DNA of 64,000 nt. Origin: Deuterostichococcus epilithicus (lineage: Eukaryota > Chlorophyta > Trebouxiophyceae > Prasiolales > Stichococcaceae). Shown here piece after piece: positions 43,901 to 55,798 of the stretch. Position 1 is the stretch's first letter, and every line of letters begins with the position of its first letter. Position numbers and translations under genes: made by a program. The stretch spans positions 682,001 to 746,000 of the forward strand of contig JAVTLE010000001.1 of assembly GCA_033439295.1 (NCBI GenBank), given 5' to 3'. Under the pieces are notes generated by a model. That model did no database searches and was not told the origin of the DNA. It saw only the letters and a list, made by a program, of their open reading frames with translations.

Positions 43901-46503
43901 CGTCGGGGTTCCACGCAGCGAACCGATAGCGGCCGCCCCCAGCACCACCTATGGGGGAGTTTACACTGGGTATTTGACACCGTGGAAAAAGCCGTCAGGC
44001 TGGATGGCTGCTGACGTCCGAAAGCTGTTTGATGGGGGCAGTTGGCGGATGCTGCAGCAGCAGGTCCGTTTTGTGCCTGCAGGGGGGGCCCGTGTGCACC
44101 TTGCTCGAGCCCGACCCGACCCTAATCTGACGGCCGACGTTGGGGCACTCCGACTGACCACTTTGGTTTTGAAGGCACCCCTGCAGGGGCGGGCCTGGTG
44201 TGCAGAACTCAGCTCGGCGCGCCCAAGGCCAAAGATCCCACGCACCGGATCTCTCATTCTTTCGCTTTTCACGCTGCAGGGCGGGCCCGGTGTGCAACTT
44301 CTTCGAGCCCAACCTGACGACCTACATCGGCGCGCCGGCCTGCATCGCCGACGCGGCGCGATCGGACGCGCACAAAGTGCTGCACGGGGGCCGCACCCTG
44401 GCGGGTCAGATGTACCGCATGACGACGTGCGAGATTACGTACGGCCCGCTGAACTGCGACTTCGTCTTCCGCGCCGACAACGAGTGCGCCATCTTGCAAT
44501 GCCCCGCTTTCGATCGTCCTTTGCTCTTCGTGTTGCACCCCCCCCCAAGTCCTTCGCTGCTGTGCTGGAGACAACACTCTGCGCAGGGATTACACTGTTG
44601 TCTTCTTGGGCTTTCGTGGCCGTCCATTGGAAGGCGGCACCGCATCATGCAGGCCGGCAAGCAGAGCGCCGCAGCGCAGTGATTCCGAAGGAGCATTGCC
44701 GCCACCCGCCTTTTATCTGGAGCATCCGCCTTGATTGTGCGCCAGGATGCTGCATGTGCTTGCAACAGCAGCCGGGGGTTCTGAAGGTCGACAGCACCCT
44801 CCATTCTAACCCTAAGCCCGAATGCTTCCGGTCCGTCTTCTCCTGCACCCTGCACAGCCTGCCTGGTCCCGAATCCCATGCAGGCCCCTGCTGGACGAGG
44901 CGACGCTGCCGGACGTGGCCAACTGCGGCATCAACGTGCCGTCGCCCGACATGCTGACGCCGCAGCGCTCGGCGGCCGCGATCTGGACTTGGGCACCATC
45001 GCACCCGTTCGCGCCGTATGAAGAGGCCGCGGCCGCCGCCAGGATGCGCGGCGNGCGCTGGNCGGCGCGGGCCGCGGCGGCGGCCGGCCGCGTGCGGCGG
45101 CTCTGGGCGAGGTTGCGGCGCGGCGGCAACGATGACCCGGGGGTGAGCGGCTGTGTTTTCCTGATTGAGCCCTTGTTGGGGCGGGGCAGGCAGTGCTGCT
45201 ATTGAGGGCAGCGACCGGGAGCCGGCAGGTGCACATTCGGTGGCCCCGCAGGCGTGCGCTGTCGGCAGCAGAGGTTGTGCCTGTGCATGTGCCAGCAAGC
45301 ACTGCGATTGTGGTAGTGAGGGTGGCAGGGAGGTGGCCTGAGCAGCAAGCGCAACAGAATCCAAGCAGTGGACTTGACCAGCTTTCCCCCATCTTCGCCG
45401 TAAATGGATGCAAGCTTGCAAATCGGATGGCGCACTCCATTGACTGCCCGACTGTCTGCTTCAGTCGTCTTTAAGCATGCCTCGTCCAATCAGGGCTCTC
45501 TGCATCTGACGCCTGCATCCGCTGCCTTCCCCTTGCAGTGCGCGGTGGTGTGCGCGCGGGACGGGCGGTGGCGGGCGGTGCCCTGCGATGGCAGCCGGCC
45601 GCGAGTAACGGCCTGCCGCGCCACGGGCGTCGACCCGGTGGCACCGCCGCCGCCGCGGCAGCAGCTGTGGGCCCTGGGCGTCGGCGATCGGGGCGTCTGC
45701 CCCTGGGTGGGCTTGCGACATCTCCGGAAAGCTGTGTGCATGTCTCGGCCCTGACTGAGCTGTTCTAGTCATCGGGTTCCCCTGTTTTGAGCTCCCAACA
45801 CACGTATAGGGAGGTGCACGGCGTACAACATGCTGGGCATTCTGGGAAACCGTGCCCAGCATTGCTGGAGCCGCGCACGCCGTGTACGAGCAGCTGATGT
45901 TTTAGGGTTTAATTTCAGGGCTCAACACACACAGCACCATTTGGCAGCGTCGCCACCACAGTGCTGCATGGGCGACGGTCCGTCTGTCCTGCACACCTGC
46001 GGCGCACCGTGCGGTCGATCACCGGATTGACTCGTGCTCGGCGCGCAGGGCTTTGAGTTTGCGCTGCCGTCGACAGCAAAGGAGAACCTGGCGCTGCGGT
46101 CGGTGCTGGCGGCTGGCAAGCTGGACACCGCATGGCTGCCGCTGCAAGGTGCCTCCAAAGGCCGAGCGAGCTAATTTCACATTGCTCCTGCACTGGCCAT
46201 CAGCGCACTCGTGAGGCAGCCGTGTGCCGCATCAGCATCCCTCCATGTTGCGATTGCCACAGCCTCCTGCATGCCCAGCGGCGCCCGTAAAGTGCTGTGG
46301 GCTCGCAAAGAGGACACAGGTCTCTGCATCATGGCCGGCGCCAAGGCTGACTGCAGTGCTGACAGTGCTGACTGTCAACTGCACCGCTGTATTCAACCTG
46401 GGTGCGGTGGTCCCTGCAATTGAGCGCCTGTGCTCACATACGTGTGCGTGCAGGTCCTGACTGGAAGGTGGCGGGGAGGGCAAGCCTCGCGGTAATCGAA
46501 TGA
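40932..46503 (+). CDS. Secreted PLC-like phosphodiesterase (PI-PLC X-type TIM barrel)
   Basis: Twelve exons: 40932-41320, 41557-41647, 41800-41934, 42281-42382, 42634-42761, 43123-43291, 43584-43777, 44280-44483, 44884-45142, 45539-45706, 46049-46148, 46454-46503. They total 1989 nt, 662 aa. A hydrophobic N-terminal signal (VSIGLALIATHFTLSLAAS) points to secretion. The catalytic fold is shown by MLGTHNSG (His about 178), LGVRLIELDTHW, FIIAHCGGFHS (His about 254) and FVTLFFDDQSD, the usual spacing of PLC-like phosphodiesterases with two catalytic histidines. The C-terminal third is rich in Cys and Trp (CAVVCARDGRW, ALGVGDRGVCPW, GFEFALPSTAKENLAL, LDTAWLPLQGPDWKVAG) and looks like a lectin-like carbohydrate- or wall-binding module (inference). 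Two ambiguous bases at 45054 and 45062 sit in exon 9. The substrate cannot be read from sequence. Confidence 0.88.
41980..42037 (+). repeat. Exon echo: PLC-like exon 41800-41934 3' end plus donor
   Basis: ggcacnctcgaccc, ccaaaagtac, tcaagt and tttgcggtgaga repeat 41884-41941 in order, including the GTGAG donor, 45 bp into the following intron. Confidence 0.85.
44075..44227 (+). repeat. Two exon echoes of PLC-like exon 44280-44483 5' end plus acceptor
   Basis: 44075-44140 (ctgcagggggggcccgtgtgcac, then ctcgagcccgacc) and 44177-44227 (ctgcaggggcgggcctggtgtgcag, then cggcgcgcc) each copy the acceptor and exon start at 44274-44330. With the true exon, three potential acceptors of the same sequence lie within 210 bp. 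Confidence 0.9.
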
Positions 46504-47126
46504 GCCCATGGCCGCAGCCGCCGGCGCAGGCCTGCCCAGCACGCCGTGCTTCACGTGTACTTGGCCCTGCGCATTCGCATCGTCGAAGGGTATTTGTAGA
46601 CTGTGCCTTTCAGGACAGCAATCGTGAGCCGCCGCAAATGCCCCGCACACTCAGGATGAGTAGCGGGACTTGTACCTTAGCTATCGATTGGGCAGCTCGG
46701 CAGATTTCTGTGTGTACATTTTGCAAAGCCTTTGCATTCGATGCCATGGAGGGCGCTTGAAGGCGGGAGATCGCTGAACAGGAAGGGCAGCAAGTCGGCA
46801 TTCTTGACGCACTTGACGCACCTAAGCTCGAGTGGGTGCCATGCCAATGAGGGCCGAAGGCAGCCGCTGGCATATTAAACGGCGCATTGCTCCAGTGTTC
46901 AAATTCGAGGTGAATGGCTGTAGCTTCACCGGTGCTCCGATGCCAGGGATATTTGCGCAATGAGCATGCTGTCCAATGAATTTTATGCAGGCAGAAACTC
47001 GCACAAATTTGTGCACGCCTGTGCCACAGTTGTCCGCTGTCCCACGTCTGCTGATCTCGTGCGACAACGGCGGCACAAACGTCTCTGCACCATTGCTCGT
47101 GGCACTCACTATAGCTACCCAAAAGC
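46504..47126. other. Spacer between two plus-strand genes
   Basis: 623 bp: 3' UTR of the PLC-like gene and promoter of the F-box gene. No further feature recognised. Confidence 0.5.
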
Positions 47127-48771
47127 ATGGCTGATCTGGATTTGAACGCGAAAGTCACGCCTGAAGCGGATTTCCAGGCCTTGCCGACGGAAGTCCAGCT
47201 GCCCATCGTGCAGGCAACCGTCAGGTGCTGAACCATATACCCAAACATTCGAAGAACCACAGCTACGACAACTGTCGCAACTGACCTTCACCACCACTAA
47301 AGCACGCATACTTGCTGCACTCCAGGGAGATTCAGGCGGAGCCTCTGGCTCTGGCGTCGCTGCGGCTGGTCAGCCACAGCTTCCGCGTCGCCGTGGGAGT
47401 GAGCTGGCACGGCCCGCTGCAGCCGAGCAGCCTGCACACAGTGGAGCCCGCTGCAGCGTTCCCAGCACTGCAAATGCTTGAGCCAAACGACGCTCGGCGG
47501 GGCAGTAGGGTCTCTACCGCGAAGTTGAAGGAGTGGAACAGCATGTTTGCCCTGCAGCCTCCAAAACCCTACAGGCTGCTGCGGCTTATGAGAATGAGAG
47601 ATATGGCAAACCTCGTTAACAAGGACATCGCTGTGCTGCAGGACCTCCCGTGACATGCAGCAGCGCCTCACGGCGCCCCAATCGCTGCGTGCCAGCAACA
47701 TCAACATGGATGCTAGTGTGCTCGCCAGCCTGGCATCGCTGCCGGCCCTGGAGGAATTTGATGCACATTGCGCCTATTGCTTTGGCGTCGGCGGCATGGC
47801 GGCTCTGGCGGTGGCGACGGGGCTGACGCGCCTCAAGCTGTGGGCGCGGGGCGCTGGCTGCGCGGTATATGACGAGCGAGGTGAGGGTGCTGCCAGCAGG
47901 CAGCTCTGGCCGCACCAGCCTGTTCGCCCATGCCGCCATTCTGGCCGCACCAGCTCGTTTTTGGTCAGAAAACAGGGCAGGCGGCGCAAGCATCAGTTTC
48001 AGGAAGCTGGCATACTGATCATGAGGGCAAGCAAGAGCCTCAGCATAGGATGGCGAGCATTCAGCTTGTGGGACGAAAGTGCGCTGCTGTCAGGGAACAT
48101 CCGCAAGCAGTGCGAGGTTTTGATGTTTTTGATTATTGCTTGAAACCTTTGCAATCAGGCGCTTGCGGAGGGGCTGCAGTCGCTGACTGCAGCGCGGTGC
48201 CTGCAAGTGCTGTGCCTCGACGAGACCTCTCTGCCGGTGGCGACCATGGCGGCAGTCGGAGCGCTGACCAGTCTCACAGAGCTAAGCCTCAAACTGAGGG
48301 AGGTCGGCGGGGGACTGAGAGACGACGGCCTGCAGCAGCTGACGCGCCTGCAGCAGCTGCAGAAGCTGGACCTGAGAGGTTGCTGTCATTTCACCCCCAG
48401 GCATGTCTCTATTTGTATATATTTCGGCCAGGCTGCTCCCGGGGCATGGCTGTGGCGTTGTTGCTCATAGCCATCTGGAAAACCACTCTACAACACCGGC
48501 CACAAAGCAAATGCCGACACAGACCTGCTGCTCTTGGTGGCTGTTCGCTGTGCTGTCATCAGCTGCCTCTGAGTGACATCCAAGCACCTAGCGTTGATTT
48601 TTGGTTGCTCCCGGTGCCAGGGGTGTGGAGGCCCTGTGCTCCCTGCCACAGCTGCGACAGCTCGACTTGGCGGTGGCTGGCCTCAGCGCCGACATCGCTG
48701 CCTGCGATTGGCCGCACCGCGACGCCTTTGCCTACCCTTACATCCGCCTGAACGTGGATGCTGATGATTGA
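47127..48771 (+). CDS. F-box-like / leucine-rich-repeat (RNI-like) protein
   Basis: Probable substrate-recognition protein of an SCF ubiquitin ligase, or a related RNI-like protein. Exons: 47127-47224, one from 47326 (end uncertain, possibly near 47397), 47642 to about 47864, 48159-48400 and 48621-48771. The N-terminus reads FQALPTEVQLPIVQATVR then LALASLRLVSHSFRVAVG, the two-helix pattern of an F-box. After it come leucine-rich repeats: LRASNINMDASVLASLASLP, LTRLKLW, LQVLCLDETSLPV, LTSLTELSLKL, LQQLQKLDLRGCCHFTPRGVEALCSLPQLRQLDLAV. The junction 48400/48621 uses a GC donor and restores a canonical LRR across it. The stretch after 47397 stays open to 47653 in one frame, so the second exon end is unsettled. 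Weak points are the exon 2-3 and 3-4 junctions. Confidence 0.72.
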
Positions 48772-49414
48772 GGCCTGTGTACCTACTACGTAATGGACCA
48801 ATTTGCTGGTTCGCAGAAATCGGACAGGGCGCCTGTGCTTCTTGCGTGCTCCGCGACAGATGTCTTGCAACGTCTTCCAGTGCTTTGCTTGGTGATTGGT
48901 AAGTAGATTCAGGATACCTAATCATAGAAGCGCAGCAGAGAGGGCTGACGCTGCTGCTGCAGTTGTTCCTGCCGAGACACTTGCGATGTGAGAAATACAA
49001 AAGAATAGTGCCGCATGCTGGGATGTAGTTGAGCTTGTAGCATGTGCTGCGTTTGCAGCGAAACTCGTCAGCGACGAGATATGCCGTAAGCAACTGCGCT
49101 GTGCATGCGCAATAAGTAGGCTCACTGTTTTCCTGGAGCAACCGGAGTGGCAGGATTTTGGCAAACTGTTTAGGTTGCTGCTCTGCTACATGGTGACCCT
49201 AGCAAATTGTGCAATTCAAAGAGCAGGAGACTTGCTCTCGAGTTCACATTCGAGAAGGGCAAGCTTCGATTTGTTACGTGTCGTGGCTCTTCAAAGCGGC
49301 ATGAACTTGCAACAGGAGAAGAAGTCGCTATTGAGAGCTGTTTCCCTTCAGCAGCCCGCCACCACCGCCCGAGCACCCAAGCACTCCGACTCTGAGGCTG
49401 CAACAGGACTATTA
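48772..49414. other. Convergent spacer F-box gene / ABCD gene
   Basis: 643 bp between two stop codons facing each other. Both 3' UTRs are expected here. No RNA gene or repeat seen. Confidence 0.5.
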
Positions 49415-52400
49415 CTAAGAGCTGCTCGCCCCCGGTAGCCCGCTGCCGCGGGACCGCAGCACACGGGCGTACTCCTCTGCGGTGTACTGCCGCCATGTGG
49501 TGCCGCCCTCGTTGGCCAGCACGTGCGTGTGGTGCTGCAGCAGCTGCATCCGGTGGCCTGCGCGCACGGAGTGGGACCAGGAATTACGGACACTGAATGC
49601 GAAACTGGCTCTACACTCATGAACCGCGGCTCCACATGGGGCGGCCCCGCATGCTCAGCGGTCGGAGCTCCCGCAGGCAGCGTGTGGCTGTGCGGCGCCG
49701 TCATGGCTGCAGGCCCAGCTGCTTGCAGCATGCCTCGGCAAGCCTGCGACCCAGCCAGAGGGAGGTTGACAAGGGCAGTCGCCAGGCCGCAGGCCGCGGG
49801 CCACGGCGCCTCACCCACGGAAACGATGGCTCCAACGCGTCCCGCCAGCTGGCTGTACAGCGCCCGTTCAGTGTCCTCGTCCAGCGCGCCGGTCGCCTGC
49901 AGCAGGGAGTTCGGGTTGTGTTCAGCTCGGATTTCGGCGGATGACCGCAAACCTCAATCAAGCTGCGGCAACGGCACAGTGGCAGCGTCTTTGTTTGAAG
50001 GATACGCCTGCAGCGTTTGTGAGGGGACAACCGGTGCGATAGCGCCTCGTCTTGTGCGGCACAGCGCCCATGTGCTTGACGATGTGACGCATGCAATCCT
50101 AGCACGTTGTGCGTGAGTCGGTTCCGCAGTGCTACAGGGGGGCCTCACCTCGTCCAGGAAGGCCAGCGCCGGCGCATGCAGCAGCAGGCGCAGCCAGGCG
50201 ACGCGCTGCTGCTCCCCCAGCGACAGTATGTGTGCCCAGTCCGCCTCTGCGCCCAGGCCGCCGACTCGCTCCGCCAGGTCTGCGCTTGGGAGATGGCATA
50301 CATTCGCGTGTCGCAGCTGAGTTGGGCGGTCAAGTATTGACAAAATGGAGGCGCCACCCCCCCCCGGGCAGGGAACCTTCCGCCAGGTCTGTGCCATGTA
50401 GCGCAGAACATGTGTGTCATGACATGAAACGATGACTGTATCCGACTGCATGACTGCATCCCACGCTTTGCGCCCATTCGGCCTGCATACTCACCTGCTC
50501 AGTCACGTCTGGGCCATGGGACGAACAACATGATCACGGTTGCATGATGACAACTGCATCATGCTGTCATGAGCCAGTAGGAGCTTCATCCGCACGAGCG
50601 ATGCAGAGCGCTGCGACTTGGCGTCGGCGCCACAGCCGTGCTCCACCCATCTCGTCTGCATGTCTTGTGCGAGGAAGCAGTGCATGCGACATGGTGCCAA
50701 ATCAGGAGTGTCACACTACATCGTGCACGTCATTCATGGACAGAAGTGAACCTAGTTTTTCCGAATTGAGGGTTCACTCACCCGAGAGGTGCACCTCATC
50801 CAGAAGCGCCAGCAGGGTTTTGTCCGACACGGACCCCGCGCGCCGTGCCCCGCTGACGAAGGCGCCGTCGTCGCCTGCATGACGTGAGCATGCTTGCAGA
50901 ATGTAAAAAATTATGCTCCCGTGTCTTTCTTGCTTTCATGCATTTCACTCTGTCGCCGCTGCTGGCGCCGCGGCAGGCGCGCGGGCGGGGCCCAGGCTCG
51001 TCAGGTGGCAGGCAGCGACGGCTGGGGGCGGCAGGCACGGCAGGATGCGGCGCCGTAACCACAGGTCGTCAGCAGTCGCACGTCCGGCGTGTAAAACAAG
51101 CGGCACCTGAGGGGAACAGCAGCTGCTGGCGCAGGGTGCCGAGCGGCATGAAGGGCTGCTGCGGCAGGAAGAACATGCGCCCGCCGCGCGGCGTGTGGAT
51201 CATGCCCTCGCCTTCGCCCCACAAGCCTGCAGGAGTCGACAGACTGCATGGAGCATGCAGCAGCGATGTGAGGCACGTCGTTGGTGTTGCTGTGCCTCTT
51301 CCAGTCTGGCACTCGTGCACGCGAGCAGCTCGTCACAACGGTCCTCGGTTGATCACTTGTGGAGGTGCGGCGAGCCAGCTGGTGCGCATGTGGGATGCTC
51401 CCGTCAGGTCGTTCAGACGACAGCTTCAGCCCGACACCCCAAGCGCACCGGCGACGGCGCGCAGCAGGCTGGACTTGCCACAGCCGCTGGGGCCCACGAT
51501 CAGCAGCGACTGGCCGGGCGCGACGCTGAGGTGCAGCCGCGAGGTGAGCGGCTTGCCGCCGCCGCCCGGCGGCGCCAGCGTCAGTCCCTCCAGGTGCATG
51601 CCTGCAGGTGGGGTCAAAAACCAACATTCTAGTTAGGCTTTCAGAGGTTCTGATCCGAGGAACATGCATGAGGCTTGCCGCCGCCGCCCGGCAGCGCCAG
51701 CGTCAGCCCCTCCAGGTGCATGCCTGCGGAGTTCCAGGGCTCTGAAGTTCGAATGTCTTGGATTCCAGAAGCACGCAGGAGGCTGGGCCAAACGCTGGAA
51801 GCTGCTTCCGACCGGCGGCGACAGCGCCAGCCCCTCCAGGTGCCTGCCTGCTGGGGACGGATATTTTGAACCCACAGATCAGAGTTGTAAAAATTTAAAT
51901 TCGCGCGCCTGCACACCCCACTAGTCGCTCGCTGGACACTGCTTTCAGCCCTTCGGGTGCGTGGCTGCTGCAGGCGCCAAAGCAGAGTAGGGCCTACTAT
52001 TTCACATGCAGGGAGGTGGTTGCTGTGCCTGCCTCAGACAACCGTTGCAGCGTCCAGTCCGCAGTTCCATCGTTCAGGACACAGCCCAGGGAACTGGGGA
52101 CTCATCGCAAACCACAGCACTCACCCCCATCGCTGGACGCCCGCGCAATCTGGTTGCCGCTGTCTGGTGGCACCTCCAGCAGCGCTGCACGGCACCATAT
52201 CACCACGTTTTACCATTCAACTGATTGTGGCGCGGTGCATGTTGTCTCAGGAACCCCTCTGCTCTGCTTCGCCGATGCCAGGCACAGCAGCAGATGGACA
52301 CTGCCAGTGCCCTGCCGCTTCTTACACTGCTTCCATGGAACAATACCAACACTTGGCCCATGAGGCAAGCAATCCAAGCAGTAAAAGAAAGCATCATGGC

Positions 52401-55400
52401 AGATCAAATGCCGCACCCGAGAAGAGGGTGTCAATACGCTCCGTCTTTGCGGCTAGGCTGCTGAGGTCCGACAGGTTTTGAACCAGCAGCGTCAGCGCCG
52501 ACTCAATGCGGTGGAACGCAAAGCCCACCTGCAGCACAACATCGCACGATTCAGGCGCAAGAACATGAGAAACCGCTCGTCAGCTTAGGAGCCGAGTGGC
52601 TTGCCTGGATTTGCATAGCTGGTAGATGCGCCATATGCATCAGGTGCATCCAGTAGAGCATTCCTCTACCTGACGCGCTTGCAGAAAGATTTCATGACAG
52701 AAATGTGCTGCACCCAATTAGCAAGAGGGGCACCTGCGAGATGACGCCAAACTCGATCTGGCCAGCAAAGTAGCGCGGCGCCGTCAGCAGGCTGGGCACC
52801 AGTATGGTGGCGTACCTGGGTATCACATGCAACACACGTCAAGCGCAGTCACACAGAGGCAGGGGAACGACCAGCCTGAGATGCAACGCCGCCGCCGCGC
52901 TCCCCGGTATCACCTGTCACCCCAGTCCCCCGGCGGGCAAGTCATGCAGAATGCACAAGTCCTGACAGCAGTTGCAGGCCTGGGCGGTGGTGCACGAGGA
53001 GATGAAATGAGAGGACAGAAACCCGCAGACGAGCGGCGCACGTGTAGGCGTTGGTCCATACGCTGAGGCCCGCCTCCCAGTTGATTTTGCGCCGGGTGGT
53101 GGCCACCAGCGACAACAGCCGGCTGCCCGCGATGGCCGCCTCCCGGTGCTCCCCGCTGTAGAACGCGATGGACTCTGCGCGGCGCATTGCTCCTGCTTGT
53201 GACGCTGCCTAGACAAGACATGCACCCTCTGGTTGGAGTCTCTGGCGAAGGCAACCTCCCAGCAAGATGCCAGCGAGATGCCAACGAGCTAATGCTCTGC
53301 GCTGGCCGCAGTTCACTGCCTGCCGCTACAGCGGATGGTTGCTTCTGGCAGACTGGCTTGCTCTGATGCTTCAGTCAATGTTTCTGACGCACATGTGGGT
53401 GTCAGACGACCGCGTCGTTGCCAAAAAATATCGGAGGCACCCTTCCCGGGGCAGCGATGCCTCCTCTGCCATGCCAGGAGTTGTTCGAACTTAGGAAAGC
53501 TTTCTCTGGAAATATTCATACATTCCTCATGCACATGATCAAATCACCTGCATTTTCGCGCACGCGCACGAGGTCGAAACGCAGATCGCCCTCCCGCTTG
53601 AGGATGGCATAGTGCAGCCGCATCAGGCGGCGGCCGAACACCGACGTCGTCAGCCAGGTGCCCAGAATTGCGTAGCCCAATAGGAATAGAACGAGGCTCG
53701 GGGCGACCGTCCACAGCACGCCTGCAGTGCAATCGGCGGGGTTTCAGCAGGAGCAGCATCAGGTTAAATTACTGCTTGATTTATTTGTTTTGATCTTGAA
53801 AGAAACGCGTGTCCTTGTGCATGTGCATGTGGGTTTTTGCTGTGTGCATCTGTGCATGTGTGTACGTGCTGCTAGAACTGCACCAGAAGAGCCCCGCACC
53901 CGCAAAGGCGACGCAGTTGAAGAACTTGCGGATGACGCCCAGAACCAGGAACACGCTGGTGTCCGTGAAGCTGGGCACGTCATCGCAGATCCGCTGCCGT
54001 TGCAGCGTGAAACGATGTTCAGTGCGAACTCAGGGTGATGTCCATTCCGTGAAGTTGTGCACGCTGTCACAGATCCGCTGCGGCAGCGGGCATGGCCGGC
54101 ATCAGCGTGCGGCTGTCATGCAGCGCACAGCGCTGGCAGCAACATCCGAGCACAGGCATGTGCGCCCTCGTGGCGCCAGCTGCGTAAGCAGGCTGTTTGA
54201 GGCATCTATACCATATGGCGATTGCCGCTCCCTCAAGCACCCATCGCATCGGCATCAGCAGTGCAGGACGCAACTCCGTCCTGCAAACGACGCAAGCAAG
54301 CGGGTGTTCCACCGCCATATCCATGAAGCAGGCACCTGGTCGGGGTTGTCGATGCCGGCGGCCTGCAGCTTCAGATTGAAGAAGGCGCGGTGCGAGAAGT
54401 AGGCATGCAGCAGCCGCTGCGTCAGAAAGCGCCGCCACTCCAGCTTCAGCCGCGTCTGCGCGGGCATTGCATGTTTGTGAGAGGTTCGAGCTAGGTGGCC
54501 ATTTCAACTGTCTGCAAAGCATTCGAATGGCAGCAGGCCGCCAAGCTCAGCGCTGCCGCCTGGATTGCCACAGGCGCCTGGCACCGCATGCACGGGCAGC
54601 TCTGCTGACTATCGTTTAGAAAGCCACATCGCCCAGTCGACTTCCAAGCCAGCATGTTTTGATGGGGCGTCTTCCACAAATCTCCTGTACCTCCAGCCAG
54701 TCGGCGAGCGCGAACGAGGGCGTGGCCAGCAGGATGATGCCCACAAACTGCCACAGCGCGGCGCGGAAGCCGGGCTCGTCCTTCTCAGACAGTGCCGTCT
54801 GGAAGTTGCGCTGCATGTACTAACTTGAATAATTTTAGCAACACAATCTACTAAACAAAGCATAGTTAAATGTGTTTGAGAATTTGAAAAAGTTCAAATG
54901 CATATTGCAAGAAAAATGGTCAGAAATGATGCGCACCTGTGCGTAGCTGATGCGCACCTGTGGCGGGTAGGAAGCACAAACGTCAAGCAGAAGGACGCAT
55001 AAGTAGAACGAGATGTATGATTGCAATGTAGACAGAGAATGTGGGCGGGCCCAAGAGGATGGGCGGCATTTTCATGGCTCCGCGTTGTGCAATGTGCTCC
55101 CCATTTCAGGTAAGTAATTCGACGCCCTGTACTCCAGTGGTCAATGCTGGGCACCCTGCCTGATGCTGCCACGCTGCACTGGGCAGGTTGCAACGTGGTG
55201 GAGAACCAGGAGGTCTGCCGACTCACAAGCAGGCCCGTAGTGCACAGCGCGGTGGCGACGGTTGCCGCGGCATAGCCCCATGCTTTCCATTTCTCCTCGC
55301 CTGTGATCACGAAGCCAACAGTGTCCTGCCCACCAGGTCGCCGCATCATCTCGGTTCAGTTGCCAACCGTCCAAGCGCTGCAACTTTTCATTCTGCAAAT

Positions 55401-55798
55401 GTTGCAAATCAATTTGCCCCGAGCCAGGAGCATCCAAGTCGGGAACAACCGAGTGGCTCACTCTGGAACCACCGACGGCAGACGGCCAGCCACTTGGGGA
55501 GGACCTCACTGAGTGGGCGGCTGGGCCCTGACAGCTCCGCTGCCGTGTTGCCGCCCATGCCCGTGTTGGAGGCATTGGTCACCTGTAGTCAGGGAGACGG
55601 CAATCGAGTTGAAGCCCACACATGCACTGCTCATGCCACATGCCGGCACACCGCACATGCTCTGCATGACGCTGGCCCCTGATATGATCGCTGCGACGGC
55701 AGTCGGTCTGTTGTAACATCTTTGCTCACCTTGACTTGCATCAGCGAGCCACTCTTGGCGGACGACAGCAACGGCTTGGCCTCATTGTCGCTGCCCAT
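49415..55798 (-). CDS. ABC transporter subfamily D half-transporter (ABCD)
   Basis: Membrane half-transporter of the peroxisomal/lysosomal ABCD type. Sixteen exons: 55730-55798, 55462-55582, 55227-55300, 54691-54810, 54336-54455, 53900-53993, 53548-53721, 53042-53192, 52734-52815, 52417-52528, 51449-51601, 51107-51226, 50782-50874, 50149-50279, 49815-49896, 49415-49557. They total 1839 nt, 612 aa. The membrane part includes SEEKWKAWGYAAATVATAL, QFVGIILLATPSFALADW, WRRFLTQRLLHAYF, the IDNPDQR-type loop, ESIAFYSGE and FAFHRIESALTLL. Walker A GPSGCGKSS is about aa 409-417, the signature LSLGEQQ about 513, Walker B LAFLDE about 533, and the H-loop GHRMQLL follows. The N-terminus MGSDNEAKPLLSSAK has no transit peptide but an acidic dileucine EAKPLL. 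Substrates of the family are acyl-CoAs or, for ABCD4, cobalamin; not decidable here. Confidence 0.95.
50385..50575. repeat. Degenerate direct repeat in an ABCD intron
   Basis: A block with tgtcatgacatgaaacgatga, then gactgcat (about 50385-50460), is loosely repeated at about 50515-50575 (aacatgatcacggttgcatgatgacaactgcat). Both lie in the intron upstream of exon 50149-50279. Confidence 0.45.
51671..51850 (-). repeat. Two exon echoes of the ABCD Walker A exon 5' end plus acceptor
   Basis: 51671-51729 repeats 51550-51608 almost exactly: ggcttgccgccgccgcccgg, then cgccagcgtcagnccctcca, then ggtgcatgcctgc with the acceptor. 51810-51850 is a shorter, older copy (gcgccagcccctccaggtgcctgcctg). Both lie in the intron upstream of exon 51449-51601. 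Confidence 0.92.
54037..54085 (-). repeat. Exon echo: ABCD exon 53900-53993 5' end plus acceptor
   Basis: tccgtgaagttgtgcacgctgtcacagatccgctgcggcag resembles 53963-54000 (tccgtgaagctgggcacgtcatcgcagatccgctgccg), in the upstream intron. Confidence 0.8.
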
